Shown here: positions 1 to 7,382 of the stretch, piece by piece
Layout of the letters: each line of letters opens with the position of its first letter
Position numbering within the stretch: position 1 is the stretch's first letter
NCBI RefSeq assembly: GCF_006874625.1
Contig: NZ_CP030034.1
Coordinates: forward strand, 620,001-684,000
DNA: 64,000 bases
Direction of reading: 5' to 3'
From: Bdellovibrio sp. NC01
GTDB taxonomy: Bacteria > Bdellovibrionota > Bdellovibrionia > Bdellovibrionales > Bdellovibrionaceae
The notes under the pieces: model-generated
Databases searched by the model: none
Seen by the model: only the letters and a program-made list of their open reading frames with translations
Told to the model about the DNA's origin: nothing
Translations under genes and position numbers: made by a program

Positions 1-1
1 C

Positions 2-868
2 CGTAAGGACAAAGAAAATCCGTTCAAGCTTTTGGTATCAGGGCTTGGCACAGGGGACGATAAACAAATTACGTTCCCAAAAATTTATCTCTTGGATGGA
101 GATCAGGACATGTATTTCGATCAGTCCCGAGCTTCAAAAAATGCCAAGGTCAAAGTGGACGGGTTTGAAATTGAACTTCCGGAGAATAAGTCGACGAGCA
201 TTATTCCGGGTGTGACGCTTGATTTGAAATCGGCGGCTCCAGGAAAAGTGATCAACATGACTGTGAAAGAAAATTTAGAAGTCATCAGCGGTAAAGTGAA
301 AAGCTTTGTCGATGCATACAATGCGGCTTTGGCATTTATCCAAAAGCAGCATCAATTGCAACCGGGTGCAAAGGGTGGAAATCCATCTTTGGGTCCTTTG
401 GGTGGTGACGGTTTGCTTCGCACGATTGAAAGCAGCTTACGTAGCACGCTTTTGAATCCGGTGAATGGAGTGCAGTCTCCGGTCACTCGTATTAGCGAAT
501 TGGGTATTACATTTAATCGTAACGGTACTTTGGATTTCAGCCAGGACAAGTTCAATAAAGTTCTGAATGCAAATCCACAAGGAGTCGCTGCCTTCTTCAG
601 AGGAGACGGCTTCTCTACAGGTTTCGTAGCGAACGTGAAAAGAATGGTGACGAATTTGACGAATGGTCAATTCGGGGGCATCGCAAACCGTAAAAAAGGT
701 TTGGATTCTCAGATCAAGCAGATCAATTCACGTATTGATACGAAAGAACGACAGCTTGAAAGAAAAGAGGACAGCTTACGTAAAAAGTTTGCTGACCTTG
801 AAACCAAAATGTCAGAGATGCAGGCGCAACAAGCGAAGTTTGCGGCGATGTCTCGACAGGGTGGATAG
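2..868 (+). CDS. fliD: Flagellar hook-associated protein 2 (filament cap), C-terminal part
   Basis: The reading frame is open from the left edge, so the gene begins outside the window; 288 residues of the C-terminal half are present. FliD forms the pentameric cap at the filament tip and folds flagellin subunits as they emerge. The visible part starts with NPFKLLVSG, a typical FliD segment, continues through the domain that precedes SGKVKSFVDAYNAAL (a classic FliD helix), and ends in a charged coiled coil (about the last 60 residues, rich in K/E/Q) that in the family anchors the cap in the filament. fliS follows after 60 bases, the usual fliD-fliS order. Identity is secure; the start is not visible. 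Confidence 0.93.
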   Translation, partial: RKDKENPFKLLVSGLGTGDDKQITFPKIYLLDGDQDMYFDQSRASKNAKVKVDGFEIELPENKSTSIIPGVTLDLKSAAPGKVINMTVKENLEVISGKVKSFVDAYNAALAFIQKQHQLQPGAKGGNPSLGPLGGDGLLRTIESSLRSTLLNPVNGVQSPVTRISELGITFNRNGTLDFSQDKFNKVLNANPQGVAAFFRGDGFSTGFVANVKRMVTNLTNGQFGGIANRKKGLDSQIKQINSRIDTKERQLERKEDSLRKKFADLETKMSEMQAQQAKFAAMSRQGG

Positions 869-928
869 AATTAATTAGGTAATTAGTTTTTAGAAAATAG
901 TTTTCCGATTTAGGACGAAGAGGGAGCA

Positions 929-1342
929 ATGAACAAAAACGCATATCAACAGAAGTACAAAGCCACGTCGGTGCAAAGTGCAAGCAAAGAGAAAATCTTG
1001 CTTATGCTTTATGAAGGCGCAATCAAGTTCACAAAACTTGCAATCAAAGCCATCGAAGAAAAGAAGATCGCTGACCGCGGTATGAACATCGGTCGTGCAT
1101 TCGACATCATCATGGAACTGAACAACACTCTGGACCACAAAGTGGGAGGGGAAATCGCTTCTCAGCTTGAGCAGCTATACATGTTCATGATGGAACAGTA
1201 CACGAAAGCCAACATCCATGGCGATACAGCGCCATTGCATGCAAATCTAAAGCTTTTGCAAACGCTTTATGATGGTTGGGTACAAGCAGTAGAAAAAATC
1301 AAAAAAGAATCAGACAGCTCATCAGGACAGAAAGCAGGTTAA
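929..1342 (+). CDS. fliS: Flagellin export chaperone FliS
   Basis: FliS binds the C-terminus of unpolymerised flagellin in the cytoplasm and delivers it to the type III export gate. The 137-residue length matches the family. Hallmarks seen are the N-terminal YQQ segment, the ILLMLYEGAIKFTKLA helix with the conserved L-YxGAI pattern, and the RGMNIGRAFDIIMELNNTLD segment (family: NI-KAQ-II-EL--TLD). The start ATG is preceded by GAGGGAG, a good ribosome binding site. It lies between fliD and a FliT-position gene, consistent with one late flagellar operon. Confidence 0.93.
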   Translation: MNKNAYQQKYKATSVQSASKEKILLMLYEGAIKFTKLAIKAIEEKKIADRGMNIGRAFDIIMELNNTLDHKVGGEIASQLEQLYMFMMEQYTKANIHGDTAPLHANLKLLQTLYDGWVQAVEKIKKESDSSSGQKAG

Positions 1343-1359
1343 TTCTCATGGAGGAGAAC

Positions 1360-1785
1360 ATGACTAGAATCATCACGTTGCTGAACGAAAAGAATCACTA
1401 TTTGGAAAAGTTCTACTCATTGAATGAGGTTGAACTTGCGAACTTCGCGCAAGGTCAATTTGATAACCTGCAACACTTTTACCAAACACGTGAAAGAATC
1501 CTTGATGTCTTGAAATACGTTGATGCGCAAATCGATAAGGCGCAAAACGAAATGGGTCCTGATGTACAACTTGCCGAAGATATGCGCGCGCAAGCTTGTG
1601 AAGCATTGGCGATCAAAGATGAATACGTAACTCGTATCATTGAGCAAGATATCCAGGTCTTGGCATGTATCGAAACTGCAAAGAACTCTATTATTAAGGA
1701 ACTTCAGGAAGTGCGTCGTAATCGCAAAGGTATTAGCGGTTACAAAACGAAGACTTTCACAAACAGACTAGACGAAGAGGTCTAG
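1360..1785 (+). CDS. Small helical protein in the FliT position
   Basis: A 141-residue, almost wholly helical protein. In the fliD-fliS-fliT layout this position is held by FliT, the export chaperone for FliD, and the size suits that role. The N-terminal ITLLNEKNHYLEKFYSLNEVELANF resembles FliT and FlgN-type chaperones, which begin with a long helix ending near a small-residue turn. I chose ATG 1360 because GGAGG at 1350-1354 sits 5 bases upstream; ATG 1348 is in frame but has no binding site. Assignment to a FliT/FlgN-like chaperone is inference from position and fold style, not from a diagnostic motif. Confidence 0.7.
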   Translation: MTRIITLLNEKNHYLEKFYSLNEVELANFAQGQFDNLQHFYQTRERILDVLKYVDAQIDKAQNEMGPDVQLAEDMRAQACEALAIKDEYVTRIIEQDIQVLACIETAKNSIIKELQEVRRNRKGISGYKTKTFTNRLDEEV

Positions 1786-1807
1786 GAAATTTTTTCCCGA
1801 CAAAATA

Positions 1808-1859
1808 CTGACAGCAAGTTTGGTTGAAGAGTCAAATCCCACGACTAAACTTGCGTCAG
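1808..1859. other. Imperfect 13-bp inverted repeat between the FliT-position gene and the TPR gene
   Basis: CTGAC (1808-1812) plus GCAAGTTT (1814-1821) pair with AAACTTGCGTCAG (1847-1859), with a single bulged A at 1813. Inside, AGTC 1830-1833 pairs with GACT 1843-1846, leaving an 8-base one-sided internal loop. No T-run follows, so it is not a classical intrinsic terminator. It lies in a 156-base gap within an otherwise tightly packed operon, so a role as mRNA processing site, attenuator or leader is plausible but unproven. Confidence 0.6.
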
Positions 1860-1941
1860 AACTTCTCAGATTAAATTAAATCAAGAACGAAGCATTGGCA
1901 TCTGTGTTGCTCCATCAACTTCACGAAGGAGATCCAGTCAG

Positions 1942-3012
1942 ATGTTGGAAAATCAGTTCGTTCAAAAGTCCAGTGAAACCTTTGGCGATATTACGCCGCA
2001 AGAAAACCTCAGCGAAGGCGCTGGCAAAATCTATTTTGATACCGTACAGGCGATCAGCGATTTCGATGCTGAAACTCAGCAAGAAGTTGCAGCTTCTACT
2101 CTAACGAAGTCAGAGGGTAGACCAGATGCCAAGATTCCAACATATCTATTGAATGCGCGCGTGTTGGCGAAGCACAAAGAATACAAACTTGCGTTGAATC
2201 TTTTGCGTGAAGCTAGCAATCGTGACTCTCACAATCCAGAAACCTTGAAGTTGTTGGCGTTTTGCCTAGAAAAAACGTCACGCCACAATGAAGCGTTGAT
2301 CGTGCAAAAAACGTTGCTGTCTGTTGATTACGGCTTCGACAGCTTGTTCGGTTTTGCCACATCCCTGTACAAAATGGGACGTGATCAGGAAGCTTTGGAT
2401 AAATACTTTGAAGCTTTGTCTGTATTGACGGAAGAAAACGACAACTTGTTCGAGTTGTATAAAAACATGGGAAATATCTTCGTACGTCAAGGCGACTTCG
2501 ACGGTGCGGAAGAATACTACAATAAAGCATATACGGTGAACACGACGTCTGACGTTCTTTTGGTGAACTTCGGTACGCTAGAAGTGCAACGCAATGATTT
2601 CGATAAATCTTTGTATTGCTTCCGTAAAGCAGTCGAGATCAATCCAGAAAACGATAAAGCATGGGTTGGCTTGGCGATGGTTCATAACCAATTTGGTGAC
2701 AGTGAACTTGCTTGGGCCAATCTTGAGACGGCTCTTGATATCAATTCACAAAACAGAACGGCAGTGCACTTGGCTGCGAACTGGGGCTTGCGTGATGGTA
2801 AGACATTGAAGGCGATTGAAGCACTTCAAAACTATCTGGGCTCGGTGGAGGAAGACGAAGACATGTCGTTAGTGCTGATCAATCTTTTCTGCACGACAGG
2901 TCAAATCGAAAAAGCTCTTTTGGAAATTGAAAGAGTTCTTTTGTGGAACCCAGAACATAAAGAAGTACGCCAACTTAAAAAGAAACTTACATCATCGCAA
3001 AGGGCCGCATAA
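1942..3012 (+). CDS. TPR-repeat protein, probably linked to flagellin modification
   Basis: A 356-residue protein without signal peptide. The first 60 residues are acidic and low in structure; from about residue 75 to the end there are repeated helix pairs of TPR type, for example KALLAL/ALDKYFEAL, the repeat NMGNIFVRQGDFDGAEEYYNKA, the repeat YCFRKAVEINPENDKAWVGLA and LALDINSQN-type linkers. TPR proteins serve as scaffolds or carry O-GlcNAc-transferase-like partners. GAAGGAG stands upstream of ATG 1942. The next gene starts 2 bases after the stop, and glycosyltransferases follow, so a role in assembling or positioning a flagellar modification complex is likely; that role is inferred from context. 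Confidence 0.82.
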   Translation: MLENQFVQKSSETFGDITPQENLSEGAGKIYFDTVQAISDFDAETQQEVAASTLTKSEGRPDAKIPTYLLNARVLAKHKEYKLALNLLREASNRDSHNPETLKLLAFCLEKTSRHNEALIVQKTLLSVDYGFDSLFGFATSLYKMGRDQEALDKYFEALSVLTEENDNLFELYKNMGNIFVRQGDFDGAEEYYNKAYTVNTTSDVLLVNFGTLEVQRNDFDKSLYCFRKAVEINPENDKAWVGLAMVHNQFGDSELAWANLETALDINSQNRTAVHLAANWGLRDGKTLKAIEALQNYLGSVEEDEDMSLVLINLFCTTGQIEKALLEIERVLLWNPEHKEVRQLKKKLTSSQRAA

Positions 3013-3014
3013 TT

Positions 3015-3626
3015 ATGTCTATGATCACATTCTCTGAAAATCATGAATCTTCTTTGATCTCTTTTGAAGAAGGACAAGCCCTGGCTTCCTTGCGTGATCC
3101 TCGTGGTGAGGCTTTGAAATGGGTTTATTCATTAGGCCAATTCCCATCAAATCACGTTGTGGTTGTGGGTTTAGGTTCAGGCTTTCATATTTCTGCATTG
3201 GCAGATCTTGATCCAACTGTACAAATCACGGTTGTTGATTCACGCGAAGCTTTGCTTCCAGTTTTCAGAGCTCAGTTTCCAGAGCTTGAAGGCCGCGTAA
3301 ATATTTTGATCGCTGAAAACGTGCAAGATTTGATGAAATCAGATCTTTACGCGGATGTTGTTCGTGACAGAGCTTACGTGATTTCGTTCCGTGAGTGCTG
3401 GGGCAACCAAGTTGATTTGTATTCGCAATTTTTTGCTCACTTAACAGGCCGTACAGTGGAGTCAGTTCGTTTCCACTTCCAAGAGTTCGGTATCAACATG
3501 AAGGCGTTGTATTTCCAAAACAACAACCTTCTTTCTATTAACGATGTTCTGCCAGTGGTGGAAGCATCCGTTATGCCAGAACAGCAGAAACAAATGTTTC
3601 GTGCGTTAGGGGAATTGGTAAAATAG
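3015..3626 (+). CDS. Rossmann-fold protein resembling the N-terminal domain of motility accessory (Maf/DUF115) proteins
   Basis: A 203-residue cytosolic protein. The motif VVVVGLGSGFHISALADL followed by ITVVDSREALLPVF is a nucleotide- or SAM-type Rossmann beta-alpha-beta: a G-x-G-x-G loop after strand 1 and an acidic residue (D) ending strand 2. Motility accessory factors (DUF115), which attach nonulosonic acids to flagellin, have a similar front domain with a G-G-G-YH loop. Here only the front part is present; the glycosyltransferase core of Maf is missing and two separate GT9 genes follow. A methyltransferase-like function is also possible. It sits 2 bases after the TPR gene and directly abuts the next start, indicating co-translation. 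Confidence 0.6.
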   Translation: MSMITFSENHESSLISFEEGQALASLRDPRGEALKWVYSLGQFPSNHVVVVGLGSGFHISALADLDPTVQITVVDSREALLPVFRAQFPELEGRVNILIAENVQDLMKSDLYADVVRDRAYVISFRECWGNQVDLYSQFFAHLTGRTVESVRFHFQEFGINMKALYFQNNNLLSINDVLPVVEASVMPEQQKQMFRALGELVK

Positions 3627-5228
3627 ATGAAAATTCTAGTCGTATCTTTGCTTCGCTTGGGTGACATCATTCAACAAGAGCCGCTATTGCGTGGCCTTCG
3701 GGATAAATATCCTGAAGCAGAGATACATTTATTGGTGAATAAGCAATTCTCCAGCATCGAAAGATTGTTGAGCGGAGTCGTGAATCGTTTCATTACTTTT
3801 GATCGCGAAGCTTTGCAACGTGGCTTGGGTGAGGCGGAATTCAATATTCTGTGGTCTTATTCGCAATTGGAAAATCTGGTTCAGTCGCTAAATGCTGAAG
3901 GCTACGATCAGGTTTTAAATTTCACGCATACAAAATTAAGCGCCTATTTGATTGGGGCCATCGACGCGAAAGCGAAAAAAGGATTGCACCAAACAGACGG
4001 GAAGTTTGCCGGTTTGGAAAACAGATGGCTTCGTTATTTTAACGATCGCTTTTCTGCAAACCAAAAATCTTTGTTTCACTATGTTGAGCTTTTGGGAAAA
4101 TCATTCGATATCCCAGTGCCTAAAAAACAAAATGAACAAAGAGCCAAATCTAAAACAGTTCTTCTGCAATGCTTAACCAGCAATCAGAAAAAGAACTGGG
4201 GTCTTTTTAATTTCGCACGACTTAAACGCACTATTGAATCGGCACTGGTAGACTATAAAGTGCAGGTTCTTGGTGCATCTTTTGAACGCGCAGAATTGCT
4301 TGAGTACTTCAGCGATTCTGACCTGTTGATTTGTGATCTTCCAGACGCGCAAAAACATTTGCAGGCAGCTGCTTTGCTAGTGACGGGTGATACGAGCATT
4401 AAACACTTGGCTGCACAAATCGGTACGCCGATTGTTGAAATCGCCATTGGTTCCAGTGATCCGGTGAAAACGGGTGCCTATTCTGCGAATGCAGAAGTTA
4501 TTACGACAACGGTGCCGTGTGCTCCGTGTGGTCATGCTCAGGGTTGCACACAAAAATCTCATTTATGTGCGGAAGAAATCACGGTTGATCAAGTTTTCGC
4601 AGCCGTGTGGGATAAGCTGAGTGGTGAAAAGAAAAAGGTGATCTCTGGGCAACTGGACCTCGACCGTGCAGTATGGTCTTTGTACCTGGATAAAGAGCAC
4701 AAAGATCTAGAACCCTATTTTTTCCATGCCGCTCAAGAATTTGTACATCACACTGCAAATATGAAGGAACTTTTGGCTGAGTCACAACGACAAGGTCAGA
4801 TTCTGACTTCATGGTTAACAAGTGCTCTGAATGCGTTGCCAAGCAGAGAACAGCTTTTAACGAAACGCACTCTGCAAGCTTCAGAAATGTCAGAGCTCAT
4901 TCTTGTTGGACAAGACATTATTCGTTCCAAACAAGATGTGGGTGGATACTTTACCGGATTTTTAGAAAGTTTAATCAGCCGTTTTTCACATCCAGTGCAA
5001 TTACATGATCGCGTTTTGCAAGCATTGGAAGAAGCGCGCGAATTGTTAGAAATTCGCTCGACGTTGATGCGATATCTTGAATCGCTCTCCAAGGAGGGAG
5101 GCTACTATGCAACAGGAATTGGACAATTATCTATCGGTGGCTTTGAAGAGACTCGAACAGGCCTACAACGAACTGACGCAGAAGCAGTCTTACGACGAGC
5201 AGGCAGAGAAATTGAAACTTTTGAGTGA
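3627..5228 (+). CDS. GT9-family glycosyltransferase (heptosyltransferase-like) with a long C-terminal extension
   Basis: The N-terminal 330 residues are a GT-B enzyme of the ADP-heptose:LPS heptosyltransferase family: MKILVVSLLRLGDIIQQEPLL is the family's start, and LLVTGDTSIKHLAAQIGTPIVEI is the donor-binding motif (D-T/S-x-x-x-H-x-A). Cysteines at CAPCGHAQGC are also common in GT9 proteins. A helical extension of about 190 residues of unknown role follows. The last 41 residues before the stop at 5228 (Gly/Arg/Thr rich) look like an out-of-frame reading of the small gene that starts at 5107, so either a true 122-base overlap exists or a frameshift has extended the ORF. Flagellin or surface glycan transfer is inferred from the neighbours. 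Confidence 0.85.
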   Translation: MKILVVSLLRLGDIIQQEPLLRGLRDKYPEAEIHLLVNKQFSSIERLLSGVVNRFITFDREALQRGLGEAEFNILWSYSQLENLVQSLNAEGYDQVLNFTHTKLSAYLIGAIDAKAKKGLHQTDGKFAGLENRWLRYFNDRFSANQKSLFHYVELLGKSFDIPVPKKQNEQRAKSKTVLLQCLTSNQKKNWGLFNFARLKRTIESALVDYKVQVLGASFERAELLEYFSDSDLLICDLPDAQKHLQAAALLVTGDTSIKHLAAQIGTPIVEIAIGSSDPVKTGAYSANAEVITTTVPCAPCGHAQGCTQKSHLCAEEITVDQVFAAVWDKLSGEKKKVISGQLDLDRAVWSLYLDKEHKDLEPYFFHAAQEFVHHTANMKELLAESQRQGQILTSWLTSALNALPSREQLLTKRTLQASEMSELILVGQDIIRSKQDVGGYFTGFLESLISRFSHPVQLHDRVLQALEEARELLEIRSTLMRYLESLSKEGGYYATGIGQLSIGGFEETRTGLQRTDAEAVLRRAGREIETFE

Positions 5229-5280
5229 ATTAGCAAAGGAACAAATTAAAAATGAAAATCCTCATTCAGCAACTCGCTAG
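5107..5280 (+). CDS. Small charged coiled-coil protein overlapping two glycosyltransferase genes
   Basis: A 57-residue ORF beginning MQQELDNYLSVALKRLEQ and rich in K, E and Q with leucine heptads, predicted to be one long helix. AAGGAGG lies 8-9 bases upstream of ATG 5107, the best ribosome binding site in this operon. It overlaps the end of the first GT9 gene by 122 bases in another frame and the start of the second by 29 bases. Amino-acid composition in this frame looks normal, whereas the overlapping GT9 tail does not. It could be a free-standing helper subunit for the glycosyltransferases, or the true C-terminus of the first one if the assembly carries an indel near 5095-5106. Confidence 0.65.
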   Translation: MQQELDNYLSVALKRLEQAYNELTQKQSYDEQAEKLKLLSELAKEQIKNENPHSATR

Positions 5281-6712
5281 ACTTGGTGACATCTACATCA
5301 GTTGGCCGGCTGTGCGCGCTTTGCGCCGTCAGTATCCTGATGCAGAGATTCATTTTTTAACTCGTCCACGCTTTGAAGGCGCGGTTCAAGGTTTGACAGC
5401 TATTGATCGTCACATCTCGATGCCAAGCGGATCTATTTTAGAACCTCTTGTGCAAGAAAACCCTGATATCGCAGGTGCATTGGCGAAGTTGGAAAATTTC
5501 ATCGCTCCATTGAAAGCGGAAAATTATGATTGGATCATCAATCTGACATTCTCGCCGTTTTCGAGTTATTTGACTCACGCTTTGTCGACAGAAAATACAA
5601 GAGTGAGCGGTTATTCACGCTTTGATGACGGTTACTTCCGTCCTTGTGATGAGATGAGTGCGTATTTTTATGCACAAGTCGGAATCGGTAAGGCAAATCG
5701 CGTGCACTTGGCCGACATCTTTGCTTCGATGTTGAATTTAGAATATGTCGAAGCGGACTGGGCAACAGCAGAAGGTATTACTTCTGATATTCAATTGCCA
5801 GAAGGCTATATGGTTGTGCATGTGGGCGCGAGTGAAAGACAAAAAGCATTGTCATCATTCACGTGGGCTTCGGCTTTGAATGCTATCGCGGCAGAAAGAC
5901 CGAACACGGCTGTGGCTTTGATCGGTGCTAATAGCGAAGTGATTCAAGCACAAGAAATTATCGACCAATGTAAAAATCTTCGTTTCTTTAATTACGTTGG
6001 TAAAACGCAAATTTCAGATTTGTTTGCGATTATTCAAAAAGCAGATTTGTTGTTAGGTTGTGACAGTGCACCTATTCACGTGGCTTCATTGACGGATACG
6101 CCGACATTGAATATCAGCGTGGGGGCTGTGAACTATTGGGAAACAGGTCCAAAAGCAAGTTTGGCTTTCATCCTGCGTTCTGAACAGGAAACAGCGCAAT
6201 TAGGTGAAAAAATCGGTTCCGTTGTAAATCAGCTTTTAAGTGGTGTTGTCGATCAGGATCTGATCGTCAGAAGTTCGGGCCTTGCAAGCTATGCCAAGGA
6301 AGATGAAACCGCGGCTGATGCATTCCAATGGAATTTAGTGCAAGCGATTTACTTGGGCATGCCATATCCAATGGCAGACCGTGTGGAAATCGTTCAGGCG
6401 GCTTTAAAACTTAATGAAATTAATTCCTTCATTATGGACCAAATCGCATTAATCCCATCAGTGGGTTTAGAGCGTGTCGCGCCTCTTATCGAGCAAGGCG
6501 AAGAAATTATTAAAACGGTTAGCCGAATCGTCCCTGAGATGAGTCCTCTTATTAACTGGTACCATGCGGAAAAAATCCGTATTGCTCCAGGATCACAAGA
6601 GGAAATTCGCAGCGCAACTTTGCAGGTTCACCAAGCTTTTGCTCAACAGCTTCAAGTCTATATTCCTCAAGAAGAAGTTCAAATCGCGGAGGCAAAAGAT
6701 GGAACGCTTTAA
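5252..6712 (+). CDS. Second GT9-family glycosyltransferase (heptosyltransferase-like)
   Basis: A 486-residue paralogue of the upstream GT9 gene. MKILIQQLARLGDIYISWPAVRALRRQYPDAEI is the GT9 N-terminal domain and LLGCDSAPIHVASLTDTPTLNI is the nucleotide-sugar binding motif (D-S/T-x-x-x-H-x-A). MVVHVGASERQKALSSFTW is the G-x-S/A start of the C-terminal Rossmann domain. The GT part spans about residues 1-335; the remaining 150 residues form a helical extension as in the first gene. AAAGGAA precedes the start. Two enzymes of the same family in tandem suggest sequential addition of similar sugars. The acceptor could be flagellin or a lipopolysaccharide; flagellar context favours the former but does not prove it. 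Confidence 0.85.
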   Translation: MKILIQQLARLGDIYISWPAVRALRRQYPDAEIHFLTRPRFEGAVQGLTAIDRHISMPSGSILEPLVQENPDIAGALAKLENFIAPLKAENYDWIINLTFSPFSSYLTHALSTENTRVSGYSRFDDGYFRPCDEMSAYFYAQVGIGKANRVHLADIFASMLNLEYVEADWATAEGITSDIQLPEGYMVVHVGASERQKALSSFTWASALNAIAAERPNTAVALIGANSEVIQAQEIIDQCKNLRFFNYVGKTQISDLFAIIQKADLLLGCDSAPIHVASLTDTPTLNISVGAVNYWETGPKASLAFILRSEQETAQLGEKIGSVVNQLLSGVVDQDLIVRSSGLASYAKEDETAADAFQWNLVQAIYLGMPYPMADRVEIVQAALKLNEINSFIMDQIALIPSVGLERVAPLIEQGEEIIKTVSRIVPEMSPLINWYHAEKIRIAPGSQEEIRSATLQVHQAFAQQLQVYIPQEEVQIAEAKDGTL

Positions 6713-7382
6713 AGTGACGGGCGAAGAACTTCGCAATTTTTATAATGGCAATGTCGATCTTTCACGTGTGTTCACGGATATCGAAAATGATCTACGTTCG
6801 ACAAACCAAGTTGTTTGCCGTTATGTGGTGAACGGTCTTGAGATCAGCGAAGCCGATGAAAAACGTTTCGGAACTGTTTCTTTGGAACAAGTTGAAACTT
6901 TGGAGTATCTGACTGAAAACAGCCGCGATCTGATGGGTACAGTGCTTAAAGGGTGGATTGAAGCTTTGCCTGAATTGATTCAGCAAACAGAAAATCTATC
7001 GAAGCGCATGCGTGCTCAAGGGTTGAGCGGTCTTTTGAAGTCGATTCATGATCTTGTGCAAAATTGTGAGTTCTTAATCGATAGCGTTATGTCCCTTAAA
7101 GGTTTGATGGGGGATCAGTTTCTTGTGACGAGTCCAGTTGATTGGATGAAAGCGGAAGCTGAAAGTAAACGCACCGTTCTTGAAGCGTTAAACGCGCTCG
7201 AGAATAAGGATTTTGTTCTTTTAGCAGACGTCCTAGAGTATGATCTTAACAACGTATTGCAAATGTGGTTTGAACATCTGCAATTCTTGGAGAGATCTAT
7301 TAATGGGGAATACACAGGACCTACTATCCAATCCAACACGACTGGATCCAATTCTTTGGGTAGGAAACGTATCGCCAATTAG
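6699..7382 (+). CDS. Uncharacterised helical protein, flagellar glycosylation cluster
   Basis: I do not recognise the family. The 227-residue protein has no signal peptide or membrane segment; it is acidic and mostly helical, with a stretch at residues 75-120 (LTENSRDLMGTVLKGWIEAL onward) that looks like a helical bundle, and a Ser/Asn/Thr-rich C-terminal tail. ATG 6699 was chosen because GGAGG lies 7 bases upstream; it overlaps the end of the GT9 gene by 14 bases. Its own end overlaps the start of the sensor kinase gene by 80 bases in another frame, so the kinase may be co-translated with it. Confidence 0.75.
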   Translation: MERFKVTGEELRNFYNGNVDLSRVFTDIENDLRSTNQVVCRYVVNGLEISEADEKRFGTVSLEQVETLEYLTENSRDLMGTVLKGWIEALPELIQQTENLSKRMRAQGLSGLLKSIHDLVQNCEFLIDSVMSLKGLMGDQFLVTSPVDWMKAEAESKRTVLEALNALENKDFVLLADVLEYDLNNVLQMWFEHLQFLERSINGEYTGPTIQSNTTGSNSLGRKRIAN

